From Diploscapter coronatus (Eukaryota > Nematoda > Chromadorea > Rhabditida > Rhabditidae), in NCBI GenBank assembly GCA_964036155.1, contig OZ038422.1, positions 72,873,201 through 72,937,200 of the forward strand: a stretch of 64,000 nucleotides of DNA, written 5' to 3'. The notes beneath the pieces were generated by a model. That model searched no databases, was not told the origin of the DNA, and saw only the letters and a program-made list of their open reading frames with translations. A program made the translations under genes and the position numbers. Below, piece by piece: positions 42,557 to 57,300 of this stretch (positions within the stretch are counted from its first letter, which is position 1; every line of letters starts with the position of its first letter).

Positions 42557-45500
42557 CTACAATTTTTCCGGTAGCGCTCCGTACATGTGGTTGCTTGGAT
42601 GCCTCAGGCCTGGATTGTAAAAATTGGGGCAGGAAATGTCGCTCTTCGCGTAAATCAAGTCTGCCGGTTCATATTTTGCTGTTCCAGAGGCTCGGCCTAG
42701 AATTTTCTTATGAAATTAGAGAGTTTCAAGTACATTCCTTCTATAAATGAGTACTACCCTACCCTCTCCTAGTTTTATTTTCTGTCTCATTTCGTGAGGA
42801 AAGTATTCGTAGTCGAATGTTTAAAAACGCAATTTTTACCTAGACAACAAATGAAATTTCTCCAAGACGCGAGAGTTTTCGAACTGAACACCCAAACTCC
42901 AGAGGTCCAGCCGACGATGCACATACAAGCCGTACGAATCATGCCAAGGAACAGGGAGGAGTCGCCTGAAATTGAATTTTTCCTCTTAATAAATGGTTGA
43001 AATAGAAAGACTGATTTTATCGAATTTCATTTATAATCTTTGAAACTAACATTTGATTTTTTCGTAAAACTACCAAGAATATTTATATGCTTAGAAGAGA
43101 TTAAAGAAACATTAAATTAATTGTGGTATCCATTTTTAAGCAAAATTTTAAAATATCTAATTTTTTAAAATCTAATTAAATTTAATTCTTACCAGAGATA
43201 TTATTCCTCTGAGCGCACGGGCAGAGTGATGCCTGTTCCCATTGGGGTCGATGATATTGTTCGTAAAACAGGACCAAGATAACGAGGAAGGCAGGCAGCG
43301 TGTAGAGCACTGAGAAAATGCCGATCTTCGACATCAACTGTGTCAATTTCGATGCGTTGTCCAAGCCGGGGTGCTGTTTTTGGACCTAAAGCAAGAAGAA
43401 TATTTTAAGTTTAATTCTATGCATTTTAATCATCATGAAGCATTTCTGCTACCAAAATTAAGCCCCAAGTATTTGATGTTGTATAGAAAATTTTATGAGA
43501 CTTAATTATTTGAAAATAATCTACTTCATTTCGAATACTCCAGAGGTTGAAGAATCCAATCGCCAAAAATAGCACTCCAAGGGAGAAGTAGAGAACTAGC
43601 GGAGCCAAGACGAGGGTTCTCAGCGAGCTGGCATCCGTGTTTCCGACGTAGCAGAGGCCCGTGACTGGGTCACCGTCGATGGAATTCAGTGCCTACAAAC
43701 ATAATTATTAGTAACGCGGAAAAGAAACTATCATCGGGGACCAGAGAATGCAAAGGAAATTCTTCAACTCTCCTATTTAGCATGTTATTTCGCCGAAAGG
43801 AGAAAAGAAGATTTCAATTGCCTGCATTCCCCTCTATGCTCGAATAACCGTTTTCTTGGACGCTGATATAATATATTGATATCATAATCAATATTGAACC
43901 AGGGACGAAACAGAATTCCGACTCCGATTCCGAAAAGTTTAGAGGGTTGACTCTTATTGTGACTTTTGTCAAATTTTGTCCTGCCCCTGTTCTGAATAAT
44001 GACTTACCACGACAAGAATCGTCTGTCCAGCTGGGATCAGCCATCCGACAATGTGGAAGTAACGGGAGTATGACGCGATGGCTTCTGAACTCCATTTCGA
44101 AGCGGCTGCCAGGACCCAGGTCAGAGAGAGAACAACCCACCAGACAGAGGCCGACATCCCGAAAAAGTAGGTCAGCAGGAAGACCTGAACGTCATCATAA
44201 GCTGAATCGATCGACTATCTCGAAATTCTAACACTTCAAGTCACGAGACGTGGATAAAATAGGGTAGAAAAGCATAGGAAAACACTTTCCCCCAGACTAT
44301 TTCGAATTCTCATGTATTAATGTCTATCGGGTTCCAAGTTGCTAATCAGCTAACGATCTTACCAAGAAGCACAGACTTCCATTGCCGTCTTCAGCGCCTT
44401 TGACACGATAAGAATCACAAGCGATCTCCTCATGACCCACAACCACTCGAATGATGAATCCGACTGCGACCATCATCTGGCAGAATGCAAGCATGAAGAT
44501 CGGTCTCTCTGGGTATTGGAATCGATCCGTCTCGATCAAGAAGGTCAGGAACGTGAAGGCGGACAGAACAAAGCAGATGATTGACCTGCAAATCCCATAA
44601 GTTACAAAGTTTTTCATACTAGTCCAATTTTAAATCCTTCAATTTATTGTTGAGTCTTACGGGCATTCGAAAGTAGCTAACATCTTTCAAAGATGTTGAG
44701 CATACATTATGTCATGATTAAGAAAATGCCTATCGTGGAATTTTTGCTCGAATGATTCCCTTACCAAGTAGCCATCCAATTGGTCATGAGCTGTTTGTTT
44801 TCTTTCAGCGATGACGCATAGCAGGGATAAGCACATCCACTGACGTTCCACACCATGCTTCGAGCAATCGGCACTGGTCGGAACGGAGATGAGCAGCGAC
44901 AACGACAAGCGCCAGACTCTTCGGAGTAGTCCTGGAATTGATCAAATTAACTCATAGAGGGTGTAAATGGATGTGCAACGAAAAGTGAAGCGAGAAGATT
45001 TGTAACATAAGGAATACTCTCTTCTCCAATGCGTTGCAAATCTTCTCACTTGTGCTAAAGACCTACTTACACTCTTCCTCATAGATCATGAATTTGCTTG
45101 ATTAGGTTGATCAATTTTGATAAAAATCTATGTAGCAGCTTTATTATTATTTGATAGATCTTACAATCATTTCAAGTAAATTTTCGAAACTTATCGAAAA
45201 CTCTAGTATAATATTATAATAAATAAATGCTGATCTTATCGCTCTATCTCAGATAAGGATTTAAAGACTGGCAATTCTGAAATGCGTTACCTGGAAAGAA
45301 ATACCGACTTCTGGCACTACCAGTGTTGGGGGTTGAGCTGGAGCGGCCTAAAACTGATCGTTATCAACAATCGAAGATTAAGGCTCTATTGATATAATCG
45401 AGATAGATTAAGTAAATAGAGGTATGGAGTTTAGCGCTTACAATTTCAGTATCTGGTGGCGCCGCGCAAAGGACTCCAGTCGTTCTTTGATCGCTCAACT

Positions 45501-46365
45501 TCGGCAGCTTATCACATGACAGTGTCTCAGGCCATCGGAACCCATATCTAGAAATTCAAATTATTAGATCTTACAAGTGCAATCTCTAATATGTTCCCGA
45601 GGTTAATGGATTTGTTTTATGTGGTGCAATCTTTTAATAGTCTGTTCTTGTTGTCAATATGCGAAAAAGGGAAGAATTTTATATTATATCTGCATAAATA
45701 ATATAGTTAGAGAGGCCAAGTGGTTTTTTTCAAAATATTAAGATTATTTATAATTAAATAAGCTATAAAATATCAATTTATTTAGGATGAAGCATACTTG
45801 TGCATCAACGGGCTGCATCGCTTCTTAGCCTCCAAGCACATTTCCATGCAAGGCTGGATGGAGAGGTCGTAATTCTCCTGACACAGAGGCGCATAAAGAG
45901 TGCACAGGAAAAACTTCAGGTGCTTGTAGCAGCCGACCTATAAATTTGTAATAATTTTTAGGCGAACACCAGCTTTAATTCGACTTTTTCTGTAAAAATT
46001 GAGTATGTAACAGAAATTTTAGCCTCAAAATTGGATTATTAACTTTGTTAAGTGCACGTTTGCTATTTTTTTTTAAAAACAAATATATCGTCAAGCTAAA
46101 AGTTTCTGACTTACCTCAACCAGAGGATAGAACTGATGGACTTCCAAACCAGCATCTTCTTGTTTCTCATGATCTAACGAATTCGGAAACGATGTCAAAT
46201 TGTAGCCCACGCCTTTACACTAAAAGTCGAACTTGATTTTTTTCAAATGAAAATGAAGCTAACCAAAGGAATTGTAATCGGCTCGCAAGTTTTATGGCTC
46301 TGTGAGAAAATCTGGGGTACAGTAGAGAAAATTAGAATAATAGAAAGTAGTTGAAGGGTACCCAT
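42557..46365 (-). CDS. cfz-2: Frizzled receptor (Wnt receptor), probable CFZ-2 orthologue
   Basis: Twelve exons in consistent phase: 46264-46365, 46115-46219, 45798-45937, 45442-45547, 45291-45347, 44765-44931, 44363-44585, 44008-44184, 43525-43692, 43193-43385, 42840-42965, 42557-42696; 567 residues, normal for a Frizzled. A signal peptide ([17 protein letters not shown]) leads into the Wnt-binding cysteine-rich domain: [55 protein letters not shown]. Then [11 protein letters not shown] and the seven membrane segments, with [12 protein letters not shown] and [13 protein letters not shown] recognisable. The Dishevelled-binding KTxxxW motif is intact as KTLASW directly after the last segment. 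Placement near CNT genes recalls C. elegans F27E11, where cfz-2 is F27E11.3; the symbol rests on this and on resemblance, not on a tree. Confidence 0.9.
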
Positions 46366-46490
46366 TCTGAAATTTTGAACTTTATTTTGTGCAACTATGA
46401 TTTTCACGAGAAAATCACGAGGTAAAATGAAAAGAAATCATTTTTTTTTATCAATTCTCCAAGAGGTTGATATAAGTTGCGCGTAATCAC

Positions 46491-46606
46491 TGATAAGAGC
46501 ATGAGGGATTTGATAAAGGGAAAGATAAAGATTGCTGGACCGGATATCGTAGAGATAAAAAGATAAAGAACAAAGAAGAGGAAAGAAACTTGACAGAGTT
46601 ATCTTT
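46491..46606. promoter_or_regulatory. GATA motif cluster upstream of Frizzled
   Basis: Six GATA-type sites in about 115 bp: TGATAAG 46491, TGATAAA 46511, AGATAAA 46523, 46553 and 46561, and inverted TTATCT at 46600. The cluster begins 126 bp upstream of the Frizzled start codon. Confidence 0.45.
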
Positions 46607-49600
46607 CATGAAAGTACAGGGCGAGAGAGTAATTGAAAGAAATCTCAACTATCTAGAGGAAAAATCGATTTTCGAAGATTTGAGAAAAACGATCTTTGAT
46701 AGTTTAAAAATTAAAAATATCTATCTTTCAAAACCTTTAAACAAAGAAATATAACAAAGTTTATGATATGCATCGAACAATAAGAAATCAATAATCCATT
46801 AAAAATTTTTAAATTCATTCAACTTCGAGACTTTTGAAACATAAACAAAAATGGTATATTTTTGAAAGATAATACAGAATTACTCAATATCTTGGAAGAA
46901 GAAGCAAAATACGATATACGATATGATCTATAAAATGTTAACTAAGAAGTGAATAGTGAAGAGAGCTTCAATATTTCGAATGACAGAAAGGCTTCTTTCC
47001 CTTTTTCTCTAAATCTCATAAATCCCTTGTATCTATGACCATATCTCGAGTGCTTTGAAATACATACAAGAGAATGTTATGGACTAATACAGGGTCTTGA
47101 AATAGAGATGACAAACTCAAATTGGGTATAACATTAGTTTTTGAAGTCTAAATTTTAAATTTCGCAGTTTTGTAGAACTCGAAAGACCTCCAAAATAATG
47201 TAAAGAAATCTATATTTTCACCATTTTTAAAATAGTAAAATCTTGGGATAATTTTTATTAAAGGTGAAGGATGAAACTTTTTTTTTTTAATAGAATTGTT
47301 ATTTCGCGTTTAGTCATATTTAAAAAAAAAAATCCAGATATATCTTTGTTTACTCAAGAAATGTCATGACAAAAACCCAGGTATTGTCCAAGGTGTGAAT
47401 ATTGCAAAAATGGACGATAGTCTTGCCTATCTATATCCAAGCAAGTCCAAATAAGACCCTATTCTCTGTTCTGTTTGGATATTTGATTACAACCATATTC
47501 ACAGGAGCCCCTACTTATGGACAAAACAACCCAAAAGAGTGTTTGCTAGAGGAATAAATATATAGGTAAAAGAAGAAAGTATCGGCTTACGGTATGGAGA
47601 TCTCGAATTTTGAAATGATTTTAAATTTTAGCTAGAATTTGCGACACAAAGCGATTTAGAAGAGTGAAAATTTGAAGCCTAACCTAACATAAAGATAATA
47701 ATTCCCTGATATTTTTAAATTTTCAAAGATCAGAGTTTTCCTTAAAAATACCCAAAAGCTCTCTTCGATTTGATGTAAATCGATGCAAAAAATAAACAAC
47801 CAAATCTTGAAGGAAAAAAGAAGAAAATGCAAAATCTCGAAGAATAGTTGAACTCTCTTCGCTAAGCCGCCTAGCGCCTGTTGTAGGAGGCTCGTCTTAC
47901 TTCTTCTCTGAGTCTCTCGATTTTCCTATTATAAAGCGTCCTCTCGCTTTTTCGGACTCTTTTCTCTTACTATTTCCCTATCTTTCATCTTTTTCTTTCT
48001 CTGCTTTCATATTGTATTGCATACTCTCTCGCATTTTCTGCATCTTTTCTCAGTGATATTTCGAAAGTTTTTCCTCTCTTCCATATTATATTACTCTCGG
48101 AGAAAGCGATATTTGATACTTCACTTCTCTAAATCTTTGAATATCTTGAAAATTAGTGCTATTTCGCATATCCCTTTGTAAGGAATTCCTAGCGCTAAAG
48201 CTCGGCCAGTTAGAAACCGAAAAATAAGAATAACACAAGTATTCCGGATTAATTTGTAATAATCTACGAATAAGCGAAGAAACAATTAAAAATAAAGGAA
48301 AAAATCGTATAAATCCGAGAGAATTTTGAAACCTACAAATCTTATGAAATCATGAGAAACTTCAGGTTATTTTGTTAGAAAAATGATGGGAACTGAGAAA
48401 GTTAGGTTTAAAAATCTAGTAGAATTTTTAAATGGTAAGTTTCGAATTAATAAAAATCTCCAATAAAACCAAAAAGAATATTTTCATTATTAGGACTTTC
48501 TCATTAAAGATAAAGATTTGAAAGATCTTAATGCCTACAAAATGATCAATAAAATATTCTAAATAGCACTTTAAGACCACTCTAAAGTATAGAAAAAAAA
48601 ATCTCTAAAATGAGCACTGTTGAGCCAACAACCTAGCACTAATTGGGCGCCCCCGCTGTGAGACAGACTCTGACCATGTAAGGGAATGTTCGTGTACAAG
48701 AATGAAAATTAGGCAAAGTTACGCGATAACAAAGGATCTTCCCAGAATTAAATGAGACAATGGAAATTATGAAATGGGTCTAATTATGAGAGATTTTTCT
48801 AGACTATTCAAAATTATTATGCATTTTCAGTATAAAATTTGAAAATGTTTGATTTTGCAGGATTTAGTTTAGAAAAGCATATATATTGAAGATATCTGAC
48901 TAGCTTGATAAAATAAATAAAGAAATTAGGTAACTTGCGACAAATTTTAGCATCTGTAAAATTGCAATGCTCAAAACAGTCGTAGATATTAGCTAATAAA
49001 CGATGTCCTATTATCTACACACCTATAATTTGTACGACCAAATCCAACATCTGTTATGCAGAAGTCCGCGTTAGATTACATCGAAAATTCGGAATTTTGG
49101 CAAAAATCAATATTTTCGTGGGATGTCAAAATTTGAAGAGTAATTGTCGATCTGCCATCAAACCATTTAACTATCGAGAGCAATTAAAGGGGATTATCTT
49201 GGAGCAATCGATTCGGGATTAAGAAAATGTCTCAGGATGATCAGTAAAAATGAGTAAGTTTGAAAACGTTAAGAATATGAAAATTTTACCCAAAAACAAT
49301 TATCCTAGATAAAGTTAAGGCTCTCTAAAGGGAACAAATTTTAAAAGGGTAGAATTAAAAAATGCTACAGAGTTGAACATTTAGGAATTGAGTAGACCTG
49401 TCCCTTGAAAACTTGAGTTCACACTTATTTAGTGATCGCCAAAAATCTCGTCTTCTCGTCGGTTTGAATAAGCGAAATGTTCGCAGGTGAATGACCCTAT
49501 TCATGTCAAAATCTGTGGCGTATATTAACCATTTTTCGGTCTATATCCTTATACAATAGAAGAGAGATTTGCATGAAGTGACTAATATGGACAATAGATA

Positions 49601-52600
49601 GGTGAAATGACCCCGGGTAAAGAAAATGAATTGGAATATCACTCAAAAAGTGACAAATAGTATGAAGATTTGACAATTTGACATTTTTGTGCGAGTTTAG
49701 GCGATTGGCGAAAATTTAGACAAAATCTAAAATTCTAAAGAAAATTAGTGTGAAAATTAGAATGGAAAGATAAGTGTTTGAAGTAATACGTGAATTTAAC
49801 AATTTTACATATTGGGATAAACTACGAAATTTATGAAAATTTTAGATTTCTGAAAAAACAAAGCTGGAAAATTTAGGAAAAATAAAGAAAAATGCTAAAT
49901 CTTGGAAAGGACAAATATGGAAATGAAAAATAAAAGCGTCCAAATTTCGCAACCAATTGATGTGGGAAGTGAATGTAAAACACGAGTAGTTCTAACAAAT
50001 GAATGTGAAATCGCAACATTGCACATCGTAAAATTTGAGATTTGAGAAAGTTGGTCTGAGAAAATGAAGACTTTAGTCAGACGACAACCAGTGAAAGCTA
50101 TCAGCTATGCATTGATTATTGAATATTGTGAAGCATAGTTTATTCAGAAATAAATGAGTACTTTTTGCAGATTAAAGTCTTCAAATTAATTCGAAATAGT
50201 CGGATAAAATCTAGTAAATATTTGAAGCATGCGATGTTGAAGAATAAAAATAACAATGATTGCATAAGAATACGAATCAAATGATGAATACATAACCTCC
50301 CTAATTACCATTAACAGTCACTTTGCGATATCACAGTACATGTTAGTTTTCACATGTCCCCAAGACCTAATCAGAGCCTTTCGTATCAAGAACCCCTTTT
50401 GATCTTAAAGACGAGAGCCGACGTTATCAAGAGGCTTCGAAAATGAGAAAGACAACCATTTCGCACCTAGAATATCAAAGAAAACTAGCGCCATTCGATC
50501 GATTTCTTTTTTATTCTGTGATGTAAGTTTCAGAAAATTAGACATTACAATGGTATTTTAGCAGGCCCAGGGAGCGCTTTCATCAGACGAAGAAAATATA
50601 CGGAAAGTAGGTCGCAAGAGCGAAATCATAGTTATGTTACCAGGTCGCACTGGTGAAAATGTTGACTAGCTACATTTTATAGAGGAAAAGTTGTTAAGAA
50701 AAACTATTGGGGATAGGTCGCAGAGGGTTTCTGATGATCGTCCTCTCTAGGTCTGCAATTTTTAGAAGTTTGATATGAGATACGAGGTTTACGTGAAACT
50801 AAGAATCAATAAAAATAGGTTTCCAGGAAATGTAGGATACATTTCCATGAAGATGACTTGGTTTCCTTGGGGCATCGGAATCATATACTAACCTTAAAAC
50901 TAAAACAAATAAAGTCATACTTTTTAAATACCATAGAGTTCGGTATGACTAAACAAGTAAAGGGGTGAAGAAATCTATGATTCAAAGATGGAGGATACAA
51001 TGGACTGGTGCATTTGAACAAAGGACCGATGGGTGGAAGTTGGATGAAAAGAAAGAAGAAAGGATAATTACCCTTCTTCGGTCCCACACCTTTACATTTT
51101 TGCATAAAAGGAAAGGTCTAAGCCCCGCCCACTTCTTTATTCTTGGCAACGACGCATCAAAGAAAATACCGAACAAAGTCAGAAATTACAGGACTCCCGA
51201 AGATAATGCATGTTGGGTAATATGAACCAGGTAGGTAAATTGGATGGCAATTAGGAGAATTGAAAGAGAAGTGGTTTGAAAGATGATTTTATTACAGCTG
51301 GAAAAGAGATAAATTTTGATACATTTTGACACCATTTGAATGAGATATCTTGAAACAATGAATGTAGTAACTTGAAAGACTAAAATTTATTGAATTTTGT
51401 TGCATCTTTCGGAAAAGAGCAAATGGACAACTGAATTTATATTGAGAAAATTAACGGTTAAAGTTTTTGAAACGTAATTTTAAAAAGTTTCATATAATAG
51501 CAAAGTTACACATTGCACAACTGACTGCGGAATGTGCAAATGAGTCGTGAGCGATGTCACTAAGCACGCAAAGCAGCACTCAATTTGGTGTTATCCATTC
51601 CGGCTTTCAACCAACTTCCATCCAACATTCTTTCTCCTCTTCCTGCATAGCATATCAACTGTACATCGAATGAAATGGCTATGACTATTTTCTAGATGGA
51701 TAATCAAAAATTCATACTTCATAGAGAAAAATATATTACGAAGTTGTTGCAATTAGTTTTGGGTTAAGATAATGTATATTCAAAAATGTAATTTAGAAAG
51801 GTTATATAATTTCAAAATCTCGAAAATAATATCTTAATTATCGAATGCATGAAGGTTTAAAACATAAAAATCAGGAGTCCAGCAAAAGTAGCCACTTGAA
51901 TGAAATAGTATGTGGAAGAAATTCTATTTCGAATGATTATTTAATCAAATGCGGCTTTTTAAAAAATGTCTAAAGTCATATATCCACAAAAAATATATAA
52001 GAAATCACAAGTCATATGCAGAATCAGAATCCTTGAGATCCTGAAGCCTTTAGCACTGGACGCGTGCAAATCGAGTTATGCGAGTACCAAATTTGGCCGC
52101 GAGCACAATTCACCAATAATTTAGGCAGAGGACCTTTTCATGAAATATTAGAGTTAGAGATGGACAGAGAGAGATATTGGGAAAGGATCAGAAATATCCG
52201 AGATTTTAAGATATATGGATATATGCTAAAATATTCTGACTAATATTTAGGAAATCTGGAATTGAATTTATTCGAATTTATAAGAATTTCAGAAATTTTT
52301 AAACTTATTGCAGTTTTAGAACATTTTAGGTATGAGATGAAAGATCGAAGAATGCGTAAAATAGTAAAATCTAAAATCACGAGGGTATTATGTGGATACC
52401 CATTTCCATACAAACTATATACCAAATTATGCATAAGATTTTCCGAGTAATTTCAGGATTTTGAAAGATATTCCAGGCGGCTCTCAATTTCCATGCGAAT
52501 ACATGCAAAGAGAGGTTTCTCTATCTAAATCCGCCGGAACCCATTGGGGAAGTGCAAAGTAAGACGCACCAAGGTGGCAAAATGGGAATATCAATTAAAG

Positions 52601-54370
52601 AAAGGAACAGATTAGAGAAATGGAAATAGTATGGAAACGTGGGAGAAAAAAGAATAATACAAAGGAAAATAGTATTGCATATGAGGAGAAAGAGACAGAA
52701 AGATAAAAATTCCCGTCCTGAATGTGCATCCGACCGTATAAAATAACTGAACGCACATTCTTTAGGTTATTATCTTTTCCGTATCTTAATTTTCCATGCT
52801 CTCTAACTTTATCTGACCACTATACCAATTAACAACTATACGAAGATGATGAGTTCAGGTTAGGTAACCATAAAAAGTAAAAAGGATATAATAATTTGAG
52901 TCCGGCATTTTTAGAATGAAAGATAATAAATATTTCAGAATATGCGATATTGAAGATCAAACTTTAGGAATTCAATTATTCCATAAATAGTTCACAATAA
53001 TTAAGATAAAAATACAAATTTTTGAAATTTATATTTCCTTACAAGAAATGCGAGAAATAAGTCTCTGCGCAAATGTAAATTAGCGGGAGAGTATTGGAAA
53101 ACGAGAGAGCACAGACTTGTCCAAACATAGAGCAAAGAAGCACCTTGCATAGGTAATCTTCTTTTTCTCTTCGTCTCTCGCAGATTCTAATTATCCCTCA
53201 CTCAAGAAGTCCATATAAAGGACCTTGTACATAGAAGTTATGTTGACCTACGACAAATATAGTCGACGGAAGAAATAATGAGACAATTAGAAGAGACTAA
53301 AAAGAAACGAGAGGTTCGAATTGACTAAAGTAGATAATGAACATCTGCCTAGGTAAACTTTTGAGAAAATGGATTTTAGGTAAGTTTCAAAAGTTTTAAA
53401 AATTATATTCTTTATGAACATATTTAGTTTGCAAGTAAGTGTTATGAAATTGAAAAATTAGCAGAAAGAAATGGAATTTTCAGTAAAGTACCAAAATCTT
53501 TACCTCAGAAAGATGATCGAAAAATTCATCTTTCAGATTTACGGAATCATATAAATACCTAATTTTTTAATGAAGTATAGGTTAGAAAGCCAGAGTTTTC
53601 CTATCCTTCGATATTATGAATTGCTAGAGATGTCGAATATCTTTAACCTCTACAAGTTTTTCAATGTCAACTCAAAACTCAATGAGCAAAATGTAAAGAA
53701 AGTGAAGAAATGTTTGCCGGTGATTTCTTGTCGTGTTTTTTGCGGGCGGCGGCTTTGACAAATGACGTAATTCGAAAATAGGTAAGTACAGGTAAAATTT
53801 AGAGATGACACTTTGAAGATTTTTGTAAAACCGGAAACTGAGTTGAAAATTTTAAACGAACTCGGGCAGGAAGAATAGATCTCAAGATTTGGAATTTTTG
53901 TAAGCGATTTTCTGAAACATATGATTAGATTGAAAAAGGTATAGAAGCAAAAAAACAATTTAGAAAATCTCAGATTGATGATAAAAAATCTTGAAACATA
54001 AAGATGACGAAGAAAACCTGAAGAATTTTATGCAACGCAATTTTTAATAATTACGCGATAGCACAACTCGTAGGTATGTGTTTTCGAGTTCGTTGGATTC
54101 GAATGAATGAAAATAATGCGACGAGACAGAACGAATCAGGGTCGAAAATAGAGAGAGAAAAAGAAAGAGAGGGAGAGAAGTTATGAGAGAACAAAAGAAT
54201 CAGAGATTTTAGAGAAAGAGAAAAATAGCGCGGTCGGATATGAGTTGAGAAAATCAAAGTGACAAGCCCATGCCTCTGGCGGCGGGCTGAATGAAATGAA
54301 GAAACGAAGTGAGGTGAGTTGCAATCGCAAAGGCAAAATTTTCAAACCCTCAGCCCCGTCTCCCATCCCG

Positions 54371-54388
54371 GTGTGTGTGTGTGTGTGT
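54371..54388. repeat. (GT)9 microsatellite
   Basis: Nine uninterrupted GT units, directly next to a purine-rich tract at 54095-54215. Confidence 0.9.
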
Positions 54389-57300
54389 AATTAAGAAAAA
54401 TCACTGATAATTGATTGATCGTCGAATTTACGGATACAAAATAGCGAAGTTTTAAAAATCATGCAAAATTTAGGTTGAAAAACGGAGATTTAGAAATCTT
54501 TGAAGCCTTTTTTCCTGAAAGATAATTTCTTGAAAGAAAATGGCGATGAAAATTAATTTCATACCAATTTTCCGCAAGTTTTCCACACGTCTAATTCTAT
54601 GCAGCTTTTCGTCTCAATTCATTGCCTCCACGGGAAGCGGTCATAAAACCTAATGAAACCGAAAAATGGCAGAAAAGCAGAAGGAGTGGATGAATGAATG
54701 AAAACGAATACGAAAGGGACGAGTAAAAGTAAAAGACAAGTCTAGAGAAACTCGCGCTATTACGAAATTAATTCCCGGAGTTATGAGTATTGATAAAAAT
54801 ATTCTCGTTAAAATTCATCATTTTCTATAGTAAAAGATGTGAAGATCAGCTTCAATCGTAGCTGTAAGAAGAATGAATGATTCAATATCTGAACTGAGAT
54901 TGTTCAAGTCTTGTATCTAAAAAATACACAAGCGCAGATTTTCTTTTTTTCAGCTGAATCTGAATCATCAAGCTCTTTTCTTCGCATATTTTCTTTCCTG
55001 AAAACTCTCACAGTGCCAATTCCCCTAACTCGAACCCATCTGTCAATTCGCACACTTCAATGGTCCACTCGAAGAAACGCGTTCATTCACGAAGTGACAA
55101 TGAAGAATGGAAACAGTCTGTGAGGGTCACACATAATAAAGAATGCAAAATGGAAACGGCCTGGGGTATCCTAAATATGTCGAGCAAGTGGTCATTCACT
55201 TAGAGCGAGATCGAGAGTAATCTCTAATCCGAGTACAAGCAAGTGCTCATCACAAATGAAGAGGGGTGAGAATGAGGGTGGGAATGTGTAGGAGCTCGAT
55301 GGAAAATCTTAGAACAAGTACAGTAAATTCAGGAATAAAATTAGTTGAAAACCTTGTGATCTAACCCAGATAAAGCTTGAAACACATCAGAAATTTTTTG
55401 ATGATCAATCTAGGAAAGAAGTTTTCACTCAAAGATCACGTTGGGGTTATTTAGGTAAATTTTTGACACCTAAAATTTCATGATTTCCTACTTTAGACTA
55501 TACAGAATTTTGAAAAAATAGTAGGATAGCCGGATAAAAATTGTCGTTGTTTTGTTGACCGGTCTTCGGCAGGTCGGCGAAGAATGCATAAGAAATGCGA
55601 GTTGAATGAGGCGAAATGAGGAATGAAATGCCCGGCCGAATCCCCGTTTAGTGCCAATCGAAAAACAACCAAGAAAAAGCCGACATCTAACACGTGCAAT
55701 GAAAATTGCAGCTGTTGGAAAAATGGTAGCGAAATGAAACGGAAAAGTTGCATTTTGGACTATCTAACTAAAAATGGATCTTACGCAAGAAATATCATAA
55801 TTGAAGAAAACTGGGCGAAGATCTAATTTATCTAATTTTTCGAACTTTGTTTGTACTACTTTGTTCAATACAAGTTCAAATTCGGGTGAAGATTAAGATT
55901 TTTCAACCTAAGAAATGTTTAAGTCCAAAGCATCAAGATAAAAAAAACAAATCATTTAATAAAAAAAAACGATTTTCAAAGAAATTGAAAAATTCCAGAA
56001 AAAAGGCCAAAAAGACATCGAGTAACGGATTAGACCGATCGAGAGAGGAATGGAAAGGAATTCTTTCATTAGTTTCTCGTCTTGTATTACTCTTCTCTTG
56101 CGCCCAATCTTTTCTCGATTTTCTGTCACTTTTCGCATCTTTAATTCACTCGATCTTTTTCTCGGTTAACATTTGATTGGCGTTTGTGCTAATGAGAGAA
56201 TTTGAGAATGCGAATTGACAACCGCCGACTGCGGCGAGAAAATAGGAATCCGAAGGCTGATTACCATGCAATTATTACAGATTAACGGAATTTTTGAGAA
56301 AGAACTGAAACAATACCACAAAATTGCAAAAATTCAGTAAAACTATTTAAGCACCTTCATTCTTATTCATCGACCACTTGCTCTATCTCTATTCTTAATG
56401 TTTGCAAGCTTCGCCATTTTTGAACAAATGATTTTTAGGTTAAAAAATGATGCAAAGAAGTGGAGCCAGTAGGCAAAATCAATGTTCGAGAATGCGGTGA
56501 GGATGAATCCCGTTTCGGATATCTGCAAGTTTCACAATAAGGCAAGTGTCAGTTCTGTCTCGGAGTTTTAATTTTCTTTTCCGATTCAGAAATGCAGAAA
56601 TGGCGCAGCCCGATTATCGCGACTCGATCTCGCCGCGCGCATTTCGACATTTGCCACTCATTTCCACCGCCATTCACGAGCAATCTCATCCAATGATGAA
56701 GCATGCAAATGGACTATCGGCTGGAATAATTCTCAAATGATCTCACTTCCTTCCTCGTTGGCGAATCATCAAACCTCAAAATGACAAATGACAAATCCAC
56801 GCGAATTCTCATACACACACGACACTTTTTTCGGCTAGATTTTCTAAAAATAAAAAAGAATGGCTAATTTCACATCAAGACCAAGGTGCAGGATAAATGA
56901 TGGATCTTGAAAGAAAAAAAATACAAAACGACAGGAAAAGGTTTATGATGAAAATGCCTTGAAAATTGTTGCAATAGAGCAATTTCCACTATGAACGCTC
57001 AAGATCTCTCGAATAACAGTTACTTCGATTATTTACCGCATGTGCGGAACGCGTGCTGCAATAATCGAGTCTAATGAATCGGCTCGCCCTCCTTGCTTTC
57101 TCCGCTTGCTTGGGGCGTTCATTACGGCCAGTCTGCCTGCGCGCGCACTTGGACATCTCAAGTAGAGGCGCCAGACGGCACAAGAAGCAGAAACAGCCAC
57201 AACCGAATTAGGGAATTAGAATTGGACGAGGCCAGGGGTGACAATCAAGGAATTAACCTAATTGGCCCCGAAAGGCCTGGAATCAATCGGGGAAATCAAT

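Noticed and set aside
47085..47110. ACAGGGTCTTGAAATAG as a transposon end
   Set aside because: No partner end located within several kb.
50881..51225. Overlapping frames upstream of Frizzled
   Set aside because: Open on both strands, no splice-linked neighbours, no recognisable domain.
55847..56176. Lys-rich 109-codon frame
   Set aside because: Product of A-rich low-complexity DNA, with an antisense frame of equal quality.
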